The position numbers were made by a program, and so were the translations under genes. A stretch of 64,000 nt of DNA from Rhodococcus sp. OK302 (GTDB lineage Bacteria > Actinomycetota > Actinomycetes > Mycobacteriales > Mycobacteriaceae). Under the pieces are notes generated by a model. The model saw only the letters and a list, made by a program, of their open reading frames with translations. It did no database searches and was not told where the DNA came from. Of the stretch, positions 1 through 7,948 are shown piece after piece. The stretch spans positions 1,648,501 through 1,712,500 of the forward strand of contig NZ_NPJZ01000001.1 in assembly GCF_002245895.1 (NCBI RefSeq), written 5' to 3'. Position 1 is the stretch's first letter, and each line of letters begins with the position of its first letter.

Positions 1-12
1 GAGGAGATCGGC

Positions 13-339
13 ATGGTTTTTCGAGGTGGACGTAGAGGAAGGCCCGGTTTGCTGGGCACCGTAGCGCGAACCGCTGTGGTCGCGGGAACAGCAAAAGCGA
101 CGTCCAATGCGATGGATCGGCGCGGCCAGCAGAAGGCAGCTGAGCAACAGGCCTATCAACAACAGCAGCAGGCAGCGGAGCAGCAGGCCTATCAGCAACA
201 GCAGCCGGTGGCACAGCCGGCAGCCCCGTCGGCTGGGGGCGATCTGGTGTCGAAACTGCAAGAACTCGGGAAACTGCACGAGTCCGGGGTTCTCTCGGAC
301 CAGGAATTCACGGCGGCGAAAGCGCAATTACTCGGTTAG
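13..339 (+). CDS. SHOCT domain protein with glutamine-rich linker
   Basis: A 108-residue protein. The basic N-terminus (about residues 1-40) contains a short alanine/valine/glycine hydrophobic stretch. Residues 45-66 are a low-complexity linker rich in Gln/Ala/Tyr. Residues 76-107 form a SHOCT domain, with the usual pattern of a short helix, 'LHESGVLSDQEF' and a terminal 'AKAQLL'. SHOCT domains are small oligomerisation/membrane-associated modules; no enzymatic role is implied. A GGAG-type ribosome site sits in the first bases of the window, just ahead of the ATG. The stop codon lies inside a 20-bp tandem duplication. The function is unknown. Confidence 0.8.
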   Translation: MVFRGGRRGRPGLLGTVARTAVVAGTAKATSNAMDRRGQQKAAEQQAYQQQQQAAEQQAYQQQQPVAQPAAPSAGGDLVSKLQELGKLHESGVLSDQEFTAAKAQLLG

Positions 340-370
340 TTCACCGTTGACTCGGTTAGTTCACCGTTGA
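331..370. repeat. 2 x 20-bp perfect tandem repeat
   Basis: The unit ctcggttagttcaccgttga occurs at 331-350 and again, identical, at 351-370. The first copy supplies the last codons and stop of the SHOCT gene; the second lies in the short gap before the alkyl sulfatase gene. It looks like a recent slippage duplication. Confidence 0.9.
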
Positions 371-383
371 AAGGCTCACATTC

Positions 384-2282
384 ATGACTGATCCTCGCGA
401 CGCCTCCGATGCGATCGTATCGGCAAACGCGAAAGTAGTTGATTCACTTCCCTTCTCCGACACCGCTGATATGGATGACGCGGACCGAGGGCTCATCGCT
501 GCACTCGACCCCGGAACGGTGATCGACGGTAACGGGAAAACTATTTGGGACAACGATTCTTACGCTTTCCTCCGTGAGGAGTGCCCGCCGACAGTCAATC
601 CGAGCCTGTGGCGTCAGTCCGGTTTGGTGGCAAGGCAAGGATTGTACGAGGTGTCGGAAACGATCTATCAGGTTCGAGGGCTCGACCTGTCGAACATGAC
701 GCTGATCGAGGGCGAGACCGGTGTCATCGTCATCGATCCGTTGATCAGCCAGGAGACCGGCGCCGCAGCGCTTGCTCTCTATCGGAAGCATCGTGGAGAT
801 CGCCCGGTGAAAGCGGTGATCTACACCCATTCGCACATCGACCATTTTGGTGGCGTCAAAGGTGTCACGACTGCGGAGGATGTTGCGGCGGGGCGGTGTG
901 TCGTGTTGGCTCCCACAGGCTTCGTGGAACATGCCGTCGAGGAAAACGTATATGCGGGAACGGCTATGGCCCGGCGGGCGGCGTACATGTACGGCGCAGC
1001 GTTGCCGCGTGGGCCGCGCGGAGCGGTCGGTGCCGGATTAGGGCAGACGACGTCGAAAGGAACGCCGACGCTCATTGCGCCGACCCATTCGATTTCGACG
1101 ACCGGCCACACCGAAACCCTCGACGGTGTTCGTATCGAGTTCCAGATGACTCCCGGTACCGAAGCGCCGTCCGAGATGAATTTCTACTTCCCGGACTTGC
1201 GCGCACTGTGTATGGCGGAGAACGCAACTCACAACTTGCACAACCTGCTCACGCTGCGCGGCGCCTTGGTCAGGGATCCGCACGTCTGGTCGTCGTATCT
1301 CACGGAAGCGATCAATCGCTATGCGGCGCGTTCGGACGTGTTGTTCGCGTCCCACCATTGGCCCACTTGGGGAACCGGACGCCTCACCGAATTCTTGTCT
1401 CTGCAACGCGATCTCTACGGATACCTGCACGATCAAACGCTGCGTCGAATCAACCAGGGCTGGACTGGTATCGAGATCGCCGAGGCTATCGAACTACCTC
1501 CGGCCTTGGAGCAGGCGTGGCACACCCACGGGTACTACGGTTCGGTCAGCCACAATGTCAAAGCCATCTATCAGCGGTACATGGGGTGGTTTGACGGCAA
1601 TCCTGCTCACCTGTGGGAGCATCCACCGGTTGAGTCCGCCCAGCGTCACGTCGAATTCATGGGAGGCTCTGCCGAGGTTCTCCGCAAGGCGCGTGAATCA
1701 TTCGATCAAGGCGACTTCCGGTGGGTTGCACAGGTAGTCAACTACGTAGTTTTTGCGGAACCCGAGAATGTCGAGGCCAGGAATCTGCAAGCCGATACGC
1801 TGGAACAACTCGGATACGGCGCCGAGAACGGAACCTGGCGCAACTTCTATCTCACCGGGGCGTACGAACTGCGCAACGGATCGGTCGGAACGCCGACACA
1901 GGCGTCGGCTCCCGACATCGTGATGGCGCTGTCGGTGAGCCAGGTGTTCGACGCGATCTCGCTGCGGGTCGACGGTCCACGAGCCTGGGGTGCGCACATC
2001 GTCATCGATTGGAACATCACCGACGAAGAACTTTTGTATCGAACCGAACTGAACAACGGTGTACTGGTTCACTTCGACAGGCCGGCCGATGCCGCCCCAG
2101 CGGATGCGGCGTTCACTCTGGCACGGCCCATGTTGCTGGGTGTGCTGCTGGGTGGCGCAGATCTAGCCGCTGCTATCGGCGACGGAAGTGTTGTCGTGGA
2201 AGGTGATCCAGCCAAACTCGCGGAACTTGCCGGCTACCTGGATGAACCGGACCCGGATTTTGCGATAGTCACGCCAACGTGA
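384..2282 (+). CDS. Alkyl sulfatase (metallo-beta-lactamase superfamily, SdsA/BDS1 type)
   Basis: The product (632 aa) has the three-part layout of class III linear alkyl sulfatases. It has an N-terminal metallo-beta-lactamase domain with the zinc motif THSHIDH at residues 148-154, followed by further ligand segments ('MAENATHNLHN' and 'ASHHWPTWG'). A helical dimerisation region comes next, and a C-terminal SCP2-like lipid-binding domain covers about residues 510-625. The family hydrolyses primary or secondary alkyl sulfates (SDS-like surfactants) to alcohol and sulfate. No signal peptide is evident, so a cytoplasmic enzyme is likely. The length is normal for the family. Its 3' end overlaps the convergent EEP gene by 14 bp. 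The exact substrate cannot be read from sequence. Confidence 0.9.
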   Translation: MTDPRDASDAIVSANAKVVDSLPFSDTADMDDADRGLIAALDPGTVIDGNGKTIWDNDSYAFLREECPPTVNPSLWRQSGLVARQGLYEVSETIYQVRGLDLSNMTLIEGETGVIVIDPLISQETGAAALALYRKHRGDRPVKAVIYTHSHIDHFGGVKGVTTAEDVAAGRCVVLAPTGFVEHAVEENVYAGTAMARRAAYMYGAALPRGPRGAVGAGLGQTTSKGTPTLIAPTHSISTTGHTETLDGVRIEFQMTPGTEAPSEMNFYFPDLRALCMAENATHNLHNLLTLRGALVRDPHVWSSYLTEAINRYAARSDVLFASHHWPTWGTGRLTEFLSLQRDLYGYLHDQTLRRINQGWTGIEIAEAIELPPALEQAWHTHGYYGSVSHNVKAIYQRYMGWFDGNPAHLWEHPPVESAQRHVEFMGGSAEVLRKARESFDQGDFRWVAQVVNYVVFAEPENVEARNLQADTLEQLGYGAENGTWRNFYLTGAYELRNGSVGTPTQASAPDIVMALSVSQVFDAISLRVDGPRAWGAHIVIDWNITDEELLYRTELNNGVLVHFDRPADAAPADAAFTLARPMLLGVLLGGADLAAAIGDGSVVVEGDPAKLAELAGYLDEPDPDFAIVTPT

Positions 2283-3258
2283 TGTCGGCAATCAGTCCGT
2301 GATGGTCGGATCCCTCGATATCGATACGTTCGAGAGATGTGGCCACTGCACCTTTGGTGATGATGTGATCGATGCCCACTATCGCGGGGTACGACTTGTC
2401 CGTGGGGTAGGTGGGTATGAGTCCGGCGCCCACCTGGTCAGCGGCGCTCGAGTAGCCGTTGGTGAGTAGATCGCGAAACTGCTTGTGCGAGTAAGTCGCA
2501 TTGAAGTCGCCGCTGACAATCACATTGTCGTGGCCGGCCACCTCCGACATGTAGCTGCCGAGCTTGCGTTGTTCCGCAGCCCATACCGTAGCGGGTGAGA
2601 TGTACGGCGCGGCAGTATGCACGGCAAACAACGTGACTGGTTGCGGTAGGCCGATGTTCAGCTCAGCGGCCAAGGTTTCGGGTGAGAAGCCGTCCAGGCT
2701 GCGTGTATTCGACAGCGGGAATCGGCTGTAAATTCCGCCGCCACCGCCGCCGCCTGCATAGGGCACCAAGAACTGGAACGGTAGGAGTGTCTCCAGCCCG
2801 GCGGCTTTCAAAGCGTCGGCCTCATGTGACGTCAACTCGTCAATGGTCACCACATCTACGTTTCGGTCACGGACTGTGGCGACGAGAGATTCCGGATTTG
2901 CCGAACCGACCATCAGATTGGCTTGCATGATCCGAATCGACGGACCATCTGCCACCGCAGTCGGACCACCCACGTACAGCGGGCCGACAAACCATCCGAA
3001 GGCGCTCAAGACAATTACCGAAGCTGCACACACGATCCACTGGCGACCGATTCCGGCGACCAAGCCGCCGATCAACGGAGCAATCATCAACAACGGCGCG
3101 AACGACGCAAGGATGATCACCACGTTGTGGTCGACGTCGAGCCTCGTGGCAAGCAATCCGATGAGTCCGACCACGACTCCCACAACTCCGACAACGGCGG
3201 CAAGCCGACGCAAGAGTGCTCGGCGGGGCGTCGCTGTTTCGGTCTGCATGGTCTCCAT
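2269..3258 (-). CDS. Membrane-anchored endonuclease/exonuclease/phosphatase (EEP) family protein
   Basis: A 329-aa protein with three hydrophobic N-terminal segments (about residues 19-38, 46-68 and 75-92), then an EEP (DNase I-like) domain to the end. Family motifs visible are IMQANLM (start of the fold), SGDFNAT, GIDHI and the terminal GSDHHGLIADI, so the catalytic Asn/Asp/His set looks intact. The expected Glu is in 'TIDELTSHE'. A poly-glycine stretch (7 Gly) interrupts the domain near residue 170. Actinobacterial relatives are annotated only as EEP family proteins acting on phosphodiesters. The catalytic domain is predicted on the outer face of the membrane if all three helices span. The gene is convergent with the sulfatase. 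Confidence 0.8.
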   Translation of the reverse strand: METMQTETATPRRALLRRLAAVVGVVGVVVGLIGLLATRLDVDHNVVIILASFAPLLMIAPLIGGLVAGIGRQWIVCAASVIVLSAFGWFVGPLYVGGPTAVADGPSIRIMQANLMVGSANPESLVATVRDRNVDVVTIDELTSHEADALKAAGLETLLPFQFLVPYAGGGGGGGIYSRFPLSNTRSLDGFSPETLAAELNIGLPQPVTLFAVHTAAPYISPATVWAAEQRKLGSYMSEVAGHDNVIVSGDFNATYSHKQFRDLLTNGYSSAADQVGAGLIPTYPTDKSYPAIVGIDHIITKGAVATSLERIDIEGSDHHGLIADITLA

Positions 3259-3302
3259 AGAAGCAGACCGGCGGGTTCAGTTCTGTCCGACTCGCGGGTA
3301 CT

Positions 3303-3780
3303 TCAGATTGCTTGGCCTTGCGCGCCGATCAGTCGACCGACACGCTTGACAGTGTGTAAGAGAATGCTTCGATTCGAAGGCGCTGACCTGTTCGAGATTC
3401 TGGACCCAGGCTTGAATTATCAGATTCGCGGAGCCGTCGACGGCGGTGCACATCCGCACTGGTGCCAGTTTGCCCAGGGCAGTGCCGGCGGCGGTGATCT
3501 TGTCAGACGGAATCCGGCATAAGTACCACACGCCGATGGGGTAGCCGCTGGACTCACGGGCGACATCGCAACGCAAAGTCAGTTGCCCGCTACTTTGGAG
3601 ACGGGAGATCCGTCGCCTCACCGTCGCCTCGCTCAAGTCGACCAATTCGGATATTTCTGCGCTGCTTCTGCGTCCGTCCTCGGCGAGGTAGGCAGCGATC
3701 CGTGTGTCGGCTTCAGTGGTGGGAGATGTAGCGGTGTACTCGCCGGGTGCCAGGACACCGACTTCACCCGTGCACTTCCG
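3303..3780 (-). pseudogene. Remnant of a Lrp/AsnC-family regulator
   Basis: An open frame runs from 4002 down to 3277, but only its middle resembles a protein. This is a Lrp/AsnC helix-turn-helix (from about 3720, containing 'ISELVDLSEATVRRRISRL') followed by an AsnC ligand-domain start. After 'NLEQVSAFES' the open frame loses similarity. The characteristic Lrp C-terminus 'LLHTVKRVGRLIGAQGQAI' continues instead in the neighbouring frame and ends at a TGA at 3305-3303. That indicates a frameshift plus loss of some 15-20 residues. The N-terminal half of the usual two-unit regulator is missing and replaced by sequence antisense to the M20 remnant. I read this as a dead regulator gene. Confidence 0.7.
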
Positions 3781-3839
3781 TTCCTCGGCACGTTGGCCCC
3801 ATCGGAGGTCGCTGGGAGTCGCCGTGCTGCGGGAGTGAC

Positions 3840-4215
3840 TGACGAGTTCCCGTTGCACACCGGCGTCGAATCGTTCGAACCGAATGGACTGCGCTTTCAA
3901 ATGGGGGGATCGACGGATGTCGGTGATGTGAGTTGGATCGTGCCGACCATTCAATGCGGTGTAGCAGTGGCAGCAATCGAGACAGGCATGCATTCGTGGC
4001 AACTCGTCGCTCAGGGAAAGCTACCGGCGGCACACAAGGGAATGTTGCATGCGGCAAAGATTATGGCGTGCACTGCGATTGACATGATCGTCAACAAAAA
4101 TGTGCTGGACGACGCCACGGTGGAATTCCAGACTCAGACGGCGAAAACGCCGTCTGACCATCCCATTCCGGAGGGCATCGTCGCTCCGCCGTTGCGGGAG
4201 GCGCTGAAAGTCTGA
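3840..4215 (+). pseudogene. C-terminal remnant of an AbgB-type M20 amidohydrolase
   Basis: From about 3880 the plus-strand frame reads as the C-terminus of the aminobenzoyl-glutamate/peptide-amide hydrolase family. It shows GSTDVGDVSW (metal-site region, 3906-3935), then 'HSWQLVAQGK', 'AAHKGMLHAAKIMA' and an ordinary C-terminal tail ending at 4215. These are the last roughly 120 residues of a protein that is normally about 450-480 aa. Everything upstream is lost, and the upstream part of the open frame (3583-3840) is antisense to the Lrp remnant. No start signal is evident. The fragment cannot be a functional peptidase. Confidence 0.75.
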
Positions 4216-4280
4216 GGCCTGTTGGTCGACGCCTCGCGGGGCGCCGACCATGGGAAAGCGTGCCGGGGATCAAGCGCGGA

Positions 4281-4925
4281 TCAGGCTTGGCTGCGGGGGG
4301 CCATCTTCGAATGTCGAGCCTCGAGCCCGTCGAGGAGTGAATCGAGTGCGAGTTCGAAACTGGCGCCGTCGATTTCAGCTGCACGCTCACGAAGGAGATG
4401 GGCCCGGGTGAGATGGGGATATCGTTCGTCGTAGATATCCGGGTCGTCGACGAAACCGCCGGAGAAGGTCGACATCGCGGCGCCGACAACCAGATATTTC
4501 ACTGATGCACCGATCAGGGTGGCGGTGCGTTGCGGCCAACCGGCGCGGACAAGCCCGCCGTGGATGGCGTTCGCCCGTTCCAGCGCGCTCGGACGCAAAC
4601 TCGGCCCGTAAGCGAGAAACGGCGCGATGTTCGGGTGTGCGGCGAGGGCGGCGCGGTAGGAACGCCCCCAGGTCTGCAGTGCCGAACGCCAATCGTCGGA
4701 GGCGAATCCGCTGACGTCGACGGATTCCATGATCGTGTTGGCGACGTCGTCGAGAAGCTCGTCTTTGTTGGCGTAATGGCTGTACAGAGACGGGGCTTGG
4801 ACGCTCAGGGCGGCGGCCAACTTGCGCATCGAGAAGTCGTTGAGGCCCTTCTCGTCGACCAGCGTGAGGGCTGCATCTCTGATGATTTGCCTGCTCAGCA
4901 GTGGAATGCGCGGTCGCGCCATCAT
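4281..4925 (-). CDS. TetR/AcrR-family transcriptional regulator
   Basis: A 214-aa protein with an N-terminal TetR helix-turn-helix (residues about 12-58, 'FSMRKLAAALSVQAPSLYSHYANK') and a C-terminal domain of the tetracycline-repressor type. An AGGAGG ribosome site lies 6 bases before the ATG at 4925; a second ATG follows directly. It is divergent from the MaoC/acyl-CoA dehydrogenase operon starting at 5016, with a 90-bp shared intergenic region, so it is the obvious candidate repressor of that operon and of itself. The ligand is unknown; an acyl-CoA is a reasonable guess from context. Confidence 0.88.
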   Translation of the reverse strand: MMARPRIPLLSRQIIRDAALTLVDEKGLNDFSMRKLAAALSVQAPSLYSHYANKDELLDDVANTIMESVDVSGFASDDWRSALQTWGRSYRAALAAHPNIAPFLAYGPSLRPSALERANAIHGGLVRAGWPQRTATLIGASVKYLVVGAAMSTFSGGFVDDPDIYDERYPHLTRAHLLRERAAEIDGASFELALDSLLDGLEARHSKMAPRSQA

Positions 4926-5015
4926 GATCAGCCTCCTTGGATGTACTGGACAACCTTACACTGTGAGTTTATGATCGGACATACCTAACAGCGTTCGGAA
5001 AAGACGGAGAATTCG

Positions 5016-5477
5016 ATGGCACGTGTATTCGAGAGCAAGAGTGATCTTCTGGGCGCGGTCGGTGAGACGCTGGGGACAAGTGAGTGGCTCGAGATCACGC
5101 GCGAGATGGTGCACCAGTTTGCCGACGCGACCGGTGATCATCAGTGGATTCACGTTGACGACGAACGAGCGAAGCGCGAATCTCCTTTCGGCGGACCGAT
5201 TGCGCACGGCTACCTGACCCTCTCGCTCATCCCGGTCCTCTCCAAGAGCGTGTACCGGATCAAAGGTCCGAAACTCCTGGTCAACTACGGTTCCGACAAA
5301 GTGCGATTCCCCAGTCCCGTCCCGGTGGGTTCCAGGGTTCGCAACACCGTCGTCCTGACTTCGGTCGAAGAATTGCCCAACGGTTCGCTGCAGAGCCAGG
5401 TCACCAACACTGTGGAGATCGAAGGCTCGGACAAGCCTGCTGTTGTGGCGATAACAGTGACACGAATCTTCTTCTGA
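5016..5477 (+). CDS. MaoC-family (R)-enoyl-CoA hydratase
   Basis: A single hot-dog-fold protein (153 aa). It carries the hydratase-2 motif at residues about 36-48 ('FADATGDHQWIHVD', with the catalytic Asp and His) and the partner segment 'GPIAHGYLTLSL'. The family hydrates trans-2-enoyl-CoA to (R)-3-hydroxyacyl-CoA. It is the first gene of a probable operon with two acyl-CoA dehydrogenases (5505 and 6687) and sits opposite the TetR gene. The three together could carry out dehydrogenation and then hydration of one acyl-CoA. The substrate is not deducible. A GGAG-containing site ('acggagaattcg') precedes the ATG. Confidence 0.88.
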   Translation: MARVFESKSDLLGAVGETLGTSEWLEITREMVHQFADATGDHQWIHVDDERAKRESPFGGPIAHGYLTLSLIPVLSKSVYRIKGPKLLVNYGSDKVRFPSPVPVGSRVRNTVVLTSVEELPNGSLQSQVTNTVEIEGSDKPAVVAITVTRIFF

Positions 5478-5504
5478 CTCTCCTGTACAAGAAAGTTGTC
5501 TTCT

Positions 5505-6677
5505 GTGAATCTTGAACTCACCAGCGAGGAAGCAGCGTTCCGCGACGAGCTGCGAACCTTCTTCACCACTGAAATTTCGGCCGAACTCCGTGAGCGTGCA
5601 GGAGGTTTCGGAAAACTGAGTCGCGAAGATCTTGTCGCGAGCCAGAAGGTCCTCAACGCCCACGGACTTGCGGTTCCGCATTGGCCCGTCGAGTGGGGCG
5701 GAAAGGACTGGACTCCGGTTCAGCGCCACATCTATACCGACGAAATGCAGTTGGCATCAGTGCCCAACCCGCTGCCGTTCAACGTGAGTATGGTCGGCCC
5801 GGTTATCGCAGCTTTCGGTTCGCAGGAACAGAAGGAGAAGTTCCTTCCCGCGACGGCCAACTTGGATATCTGGTGGTGTCAAGGGTTTTCGGAGCCCGAA
5901 TCGGGTTCCGACCTGGCGTCGCTGAAAACAACCGCTGTTCGTGACGGTGACGACTACATCGTCAACGGACAGAAGACGTGGACAACCCTGGCCCAGCACG
6001 CTGATTGGATCTTCTGCCTCGTCCGCACGGACTCGGGTGCAGCGAAGCGTCAGGCCGGAATTTCTTTCCTGCTGATCGACCTGGCAACCCCCGGTATTAC
6101 CGTTCGCCCCATCAAGTTGATCGACGGTAGCGTCGAGGTCAACGAGGTGTTCTTCGACAATGTGCGCGTTCCGGCCGAGAATCTTGTCGGTGAGGAGAAC
6201 AAGGGTTGGGACTACGGCAAGTTCCTTCTCGGAAACGAGCGCACCGGAGTTGCCCGCGTCGGATACTCCAAAACCCTTGTCGCCAAAGCAAAAGAGAAGG
6301 CTAGTGAAGTCCGCGTCGGAGCCGGAACCCTGCTCGAGGATCCGTTGTTCGCGGCCCGAGTCGTGGAGTTGGAAAATGAACTCCTGGCCCTGGATCTGAC
6401 ACAACTTCGCGTCGTCGCGAGTTCAGCAGACGGCAAACCGAATCCGGCGTCGTCGCTGCTCAAGCTCCGAGGCTCCGAACTGCAGCAGGCCGCAACCGAA
6501 CTGCTGGCCGATGTTGCCGGACCGGATTCACTGCCGGTGGACGCTGCCGACATCAGCTCGCCCGAGTGGGCGCAGCAGTCGGTACCGCGCTACCTGAACT
6601 ACCGGAAGGTTTCCATCTACAGCGGATCAAGTGAGGTGCAGCGCTCCATCATTGCCTCCTCGATTCTCGGATTGTGA
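5505..6677 (+). CDS. Acyl-CoA dehydrogenase (FadE-type), first of a pair
   Basis: An ACAD of about 390 aa: N-terminal helical domain, middle beta domain ('WWCQGFSEPESGSDLASLKT', 'NGQKTWTT') and C-terminal helices ending 'YSGSSEVQRSIIASSILGL'. The frame opens at TTG 5496, but GTG 5505 is better placed, 9 bases after GAAAG. ACAD genes arranged as unequal pairs in actinobacteria often encode alpha2-beta2 enzymes (as with FadE28-FadE29), and the next gene supplies the partner. FAD-dependent alpha,beta-dehydrogenation of an acyl-CoA is expected. It lies 18-27 bp after the MaoC gene and 9 bp before its partner. Confidence 0.88.
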   Translation: MNLELTSEEAAFRDELRTFFTTEISAELRERAGGFGKLSREDLVASQKVLNAHGLAVPHWPVEWGGKDWTPVQRHIYTDEMQLASVPNPLPFNVSMVGPVIAAFGSQEQKEKFLPATANLDIWWCQGFSEPESGSDLASLKTTAVRDGDDYIVNGQKTWTTLAQHADWIFCLVRTDSGAAKRQAGISFLLIDLATPGITVRPIKLIDGSVEVNEVFFDNVRVPAENLVGEENKGWDYGKFLLGNERTGVARVGYSKTLVAKAKEKASEVRVGAGTLLEDPLFAARVVELENELLALDLTQLRVVASSADGKPNPASSLLKLRGSELQQAATELLADVAGPDSLPVDAADISSPEWAQQSVPRYLNYRKVSIYSGSSEVQRSIIASSILGL

Positions 6678-6686
6678 GTATCTGAC

Positions 6687-7820
6687 ATGGATTTCGAACT
6701 CAACGACGAACAGACGATGCTGCGCGACACCACACGTGAGCTGCTCAGTCGCAGTTACGACGCCGAGAAGCGCAACGCTGTGTCGGCCACCGAGGCAGGG
6801 TGGAGTGCCGATGTGTGGAAACAGTTGGCGGAGTTGGGTCTGCTCGGTCTGCCGTTCGCCGAAGCTGACGGCGGCATGGGGGCCGGTCCGGTCGAGACCA
6901 TGGTCGTGATGACCGAACTCGGCCGTACACTCGCTCCGGAGCCGTATCTGGGCGGCGTTCTGACGCCGGGCGGTGTTATTGCCGCAGTCGGTTCCGCTGA
7001 CCAACGGTCGCGCTACCTGCCATTGCTCAGTGAGGGAACTGCACTGGCTGCCTTCGCTCACGCAGAACCCGGTACGCGCTGGCCTGTTACGGCTGTGACG
7101 ACCACGGCAACGGCGTCCACAGCAGGATGGACAATCAACGGCGTCAAAAACCCTGTCCTGCAGGGTGACAGTGCCGATGTCGTAATCGTGAGCGCGACTC
7201 TGCCTGACGGTGGCACCGGACTCTTCCTGGTGGATACCGAGGGCGCCGGTGTTTCACGCACCACGTACACCACACATGACGGCCGACGCGGCGCGCAGTT
7301 CGCATTCACCGATGCTGTCGCAGAGCCGCTCGGTGAGGGCGGCGACGCCACCGCAGCGATAGTCGAGGCAGAAGTGCGGGCGCAGGCAGCTTTGTGCGCC
7401 GAAGCAATCGGCATCATGACGGAGGCATTGCGTTTGACAACGGAATACCTGAAGCAGCGTAAGCAGTTCGGTGTTCCGCTCTCGAAGTTCCAGGCGCTGA
7501 CGCATCGCGCCGCGGATATGTACGTGACGCTCGAACTTGCGACCAGCATGAGCCTGTACGCCACGATGTCTATCGCGGACGGTGTGATCGATCCCGTTGT
7601 TGCGTCGCGGGCAAAACTGGCTGTCGGGCGCGCAGCGCATCAGATCGGTCAGGAAGCCATTCAGATGCACGGTGGAATCGGCATGACGGCCGAATATCCA
7701 GTCGGACATTATGTCTCGCGGCTGGTTGCTATCGAACACACATTGGGTGCGTCAGACGATCACCTGCGTGTGCTTGCCGGCAATGTTTCGAACTACTCGA
7801 TGGTCAACGTCGGCGAGTAG
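6687..7820 (+). CDS. Acyl-CoA dehydrogenase (FadE-type), second of a pair
   Basis: An ACAD-fold protein of 377 aa. Its N-terminal domain starts 'MDFELNDEQTMLRDTTRE' and its middle domain is divergent. The C-terminal region is conserved ('TEYLKQRKQFGVPLSKFQA' and 'EAIQMHGGIGMTAEYPVGHY'). It is the probable beta subunit for the preceding gene. The pair would share FAD sites across the interface; I did not assign which subunit carries the catalytic base. A strong intrinsic terminator follows at 7837-7864, closing the operon 5016-7820. Confidence 0.88.
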   Translation: MDFELNDEQTMLRDTTRELLSRSYDAEKRNAVSATEAGWSADVWKQLAELGLLGLPFAEADGGMGAGPVETMVVMTELGRTLAPEPYLGGVLTPGGVIAAVGSADQRSRYLPLLSEGTALAAFAHAEPGTRWPVTAVTTTATASTAGWTINGVKNPVLQGDSADVVIVSATLPDGGTGLFLVDTEGAGVSRTTYTTHDGRRGAQFAFTDAVAEPLGEGGDATAAIVEAEVRAQAALCAEAIGIMTEALRLTTEYLKQRKQFGVPLSKFQALTHRAADMYVTLELATSMSLYATMSIADGVIDPVVASRAKLAVGRAAHQIGQEAIQMHGGIGMTAEYPVGHYVSRLVAIEHTLGASDDHLRVLAGNVSNYSMVNVGE

Positions 7821-7836
7821 CACGAATTCCCCGGAG

Positions 7837-7864
7837 AAGGCCACGCAGTTTTCTGCGTGGCCTT
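7837..7864 (+). terminator. Intrinsic-type terminator hairpin
   Basis: A perfect 12-bp stem, aaggccacgcag (7837-7848) and ctgcgtggcctt (7853-7864), with a tttt loop. It lies 17 bp after the second acyl-CoA dehydrogenase stop and separates that operon from htpG. Confidence 0.85.
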
Positions 7865-7948
7865 CCCTCGTATCCGGAGGGTCAGATTCGTGGTTTGTGA
7901 GGTGGCGTAAAATGCCGGTGACCAGTCCGAGAAGAGAAAGGGATCGAA

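Noticed and set aside
3277..4002. 241-aa minus-strand frame taken as one complete regulator
   Set aside because: Only the middle matches Lrp/AsnC; the N-terminal 90 residues are antisense to the AbgB remnant and the C-terminus is out of frame.
3583..4215. 210-aa plus-strand frame taken as a complete protein
   Set aside because: Only the last 120 or so residues match M20/AbgB; the first part is antisense to the Lrp remnant and has no ribosome site.
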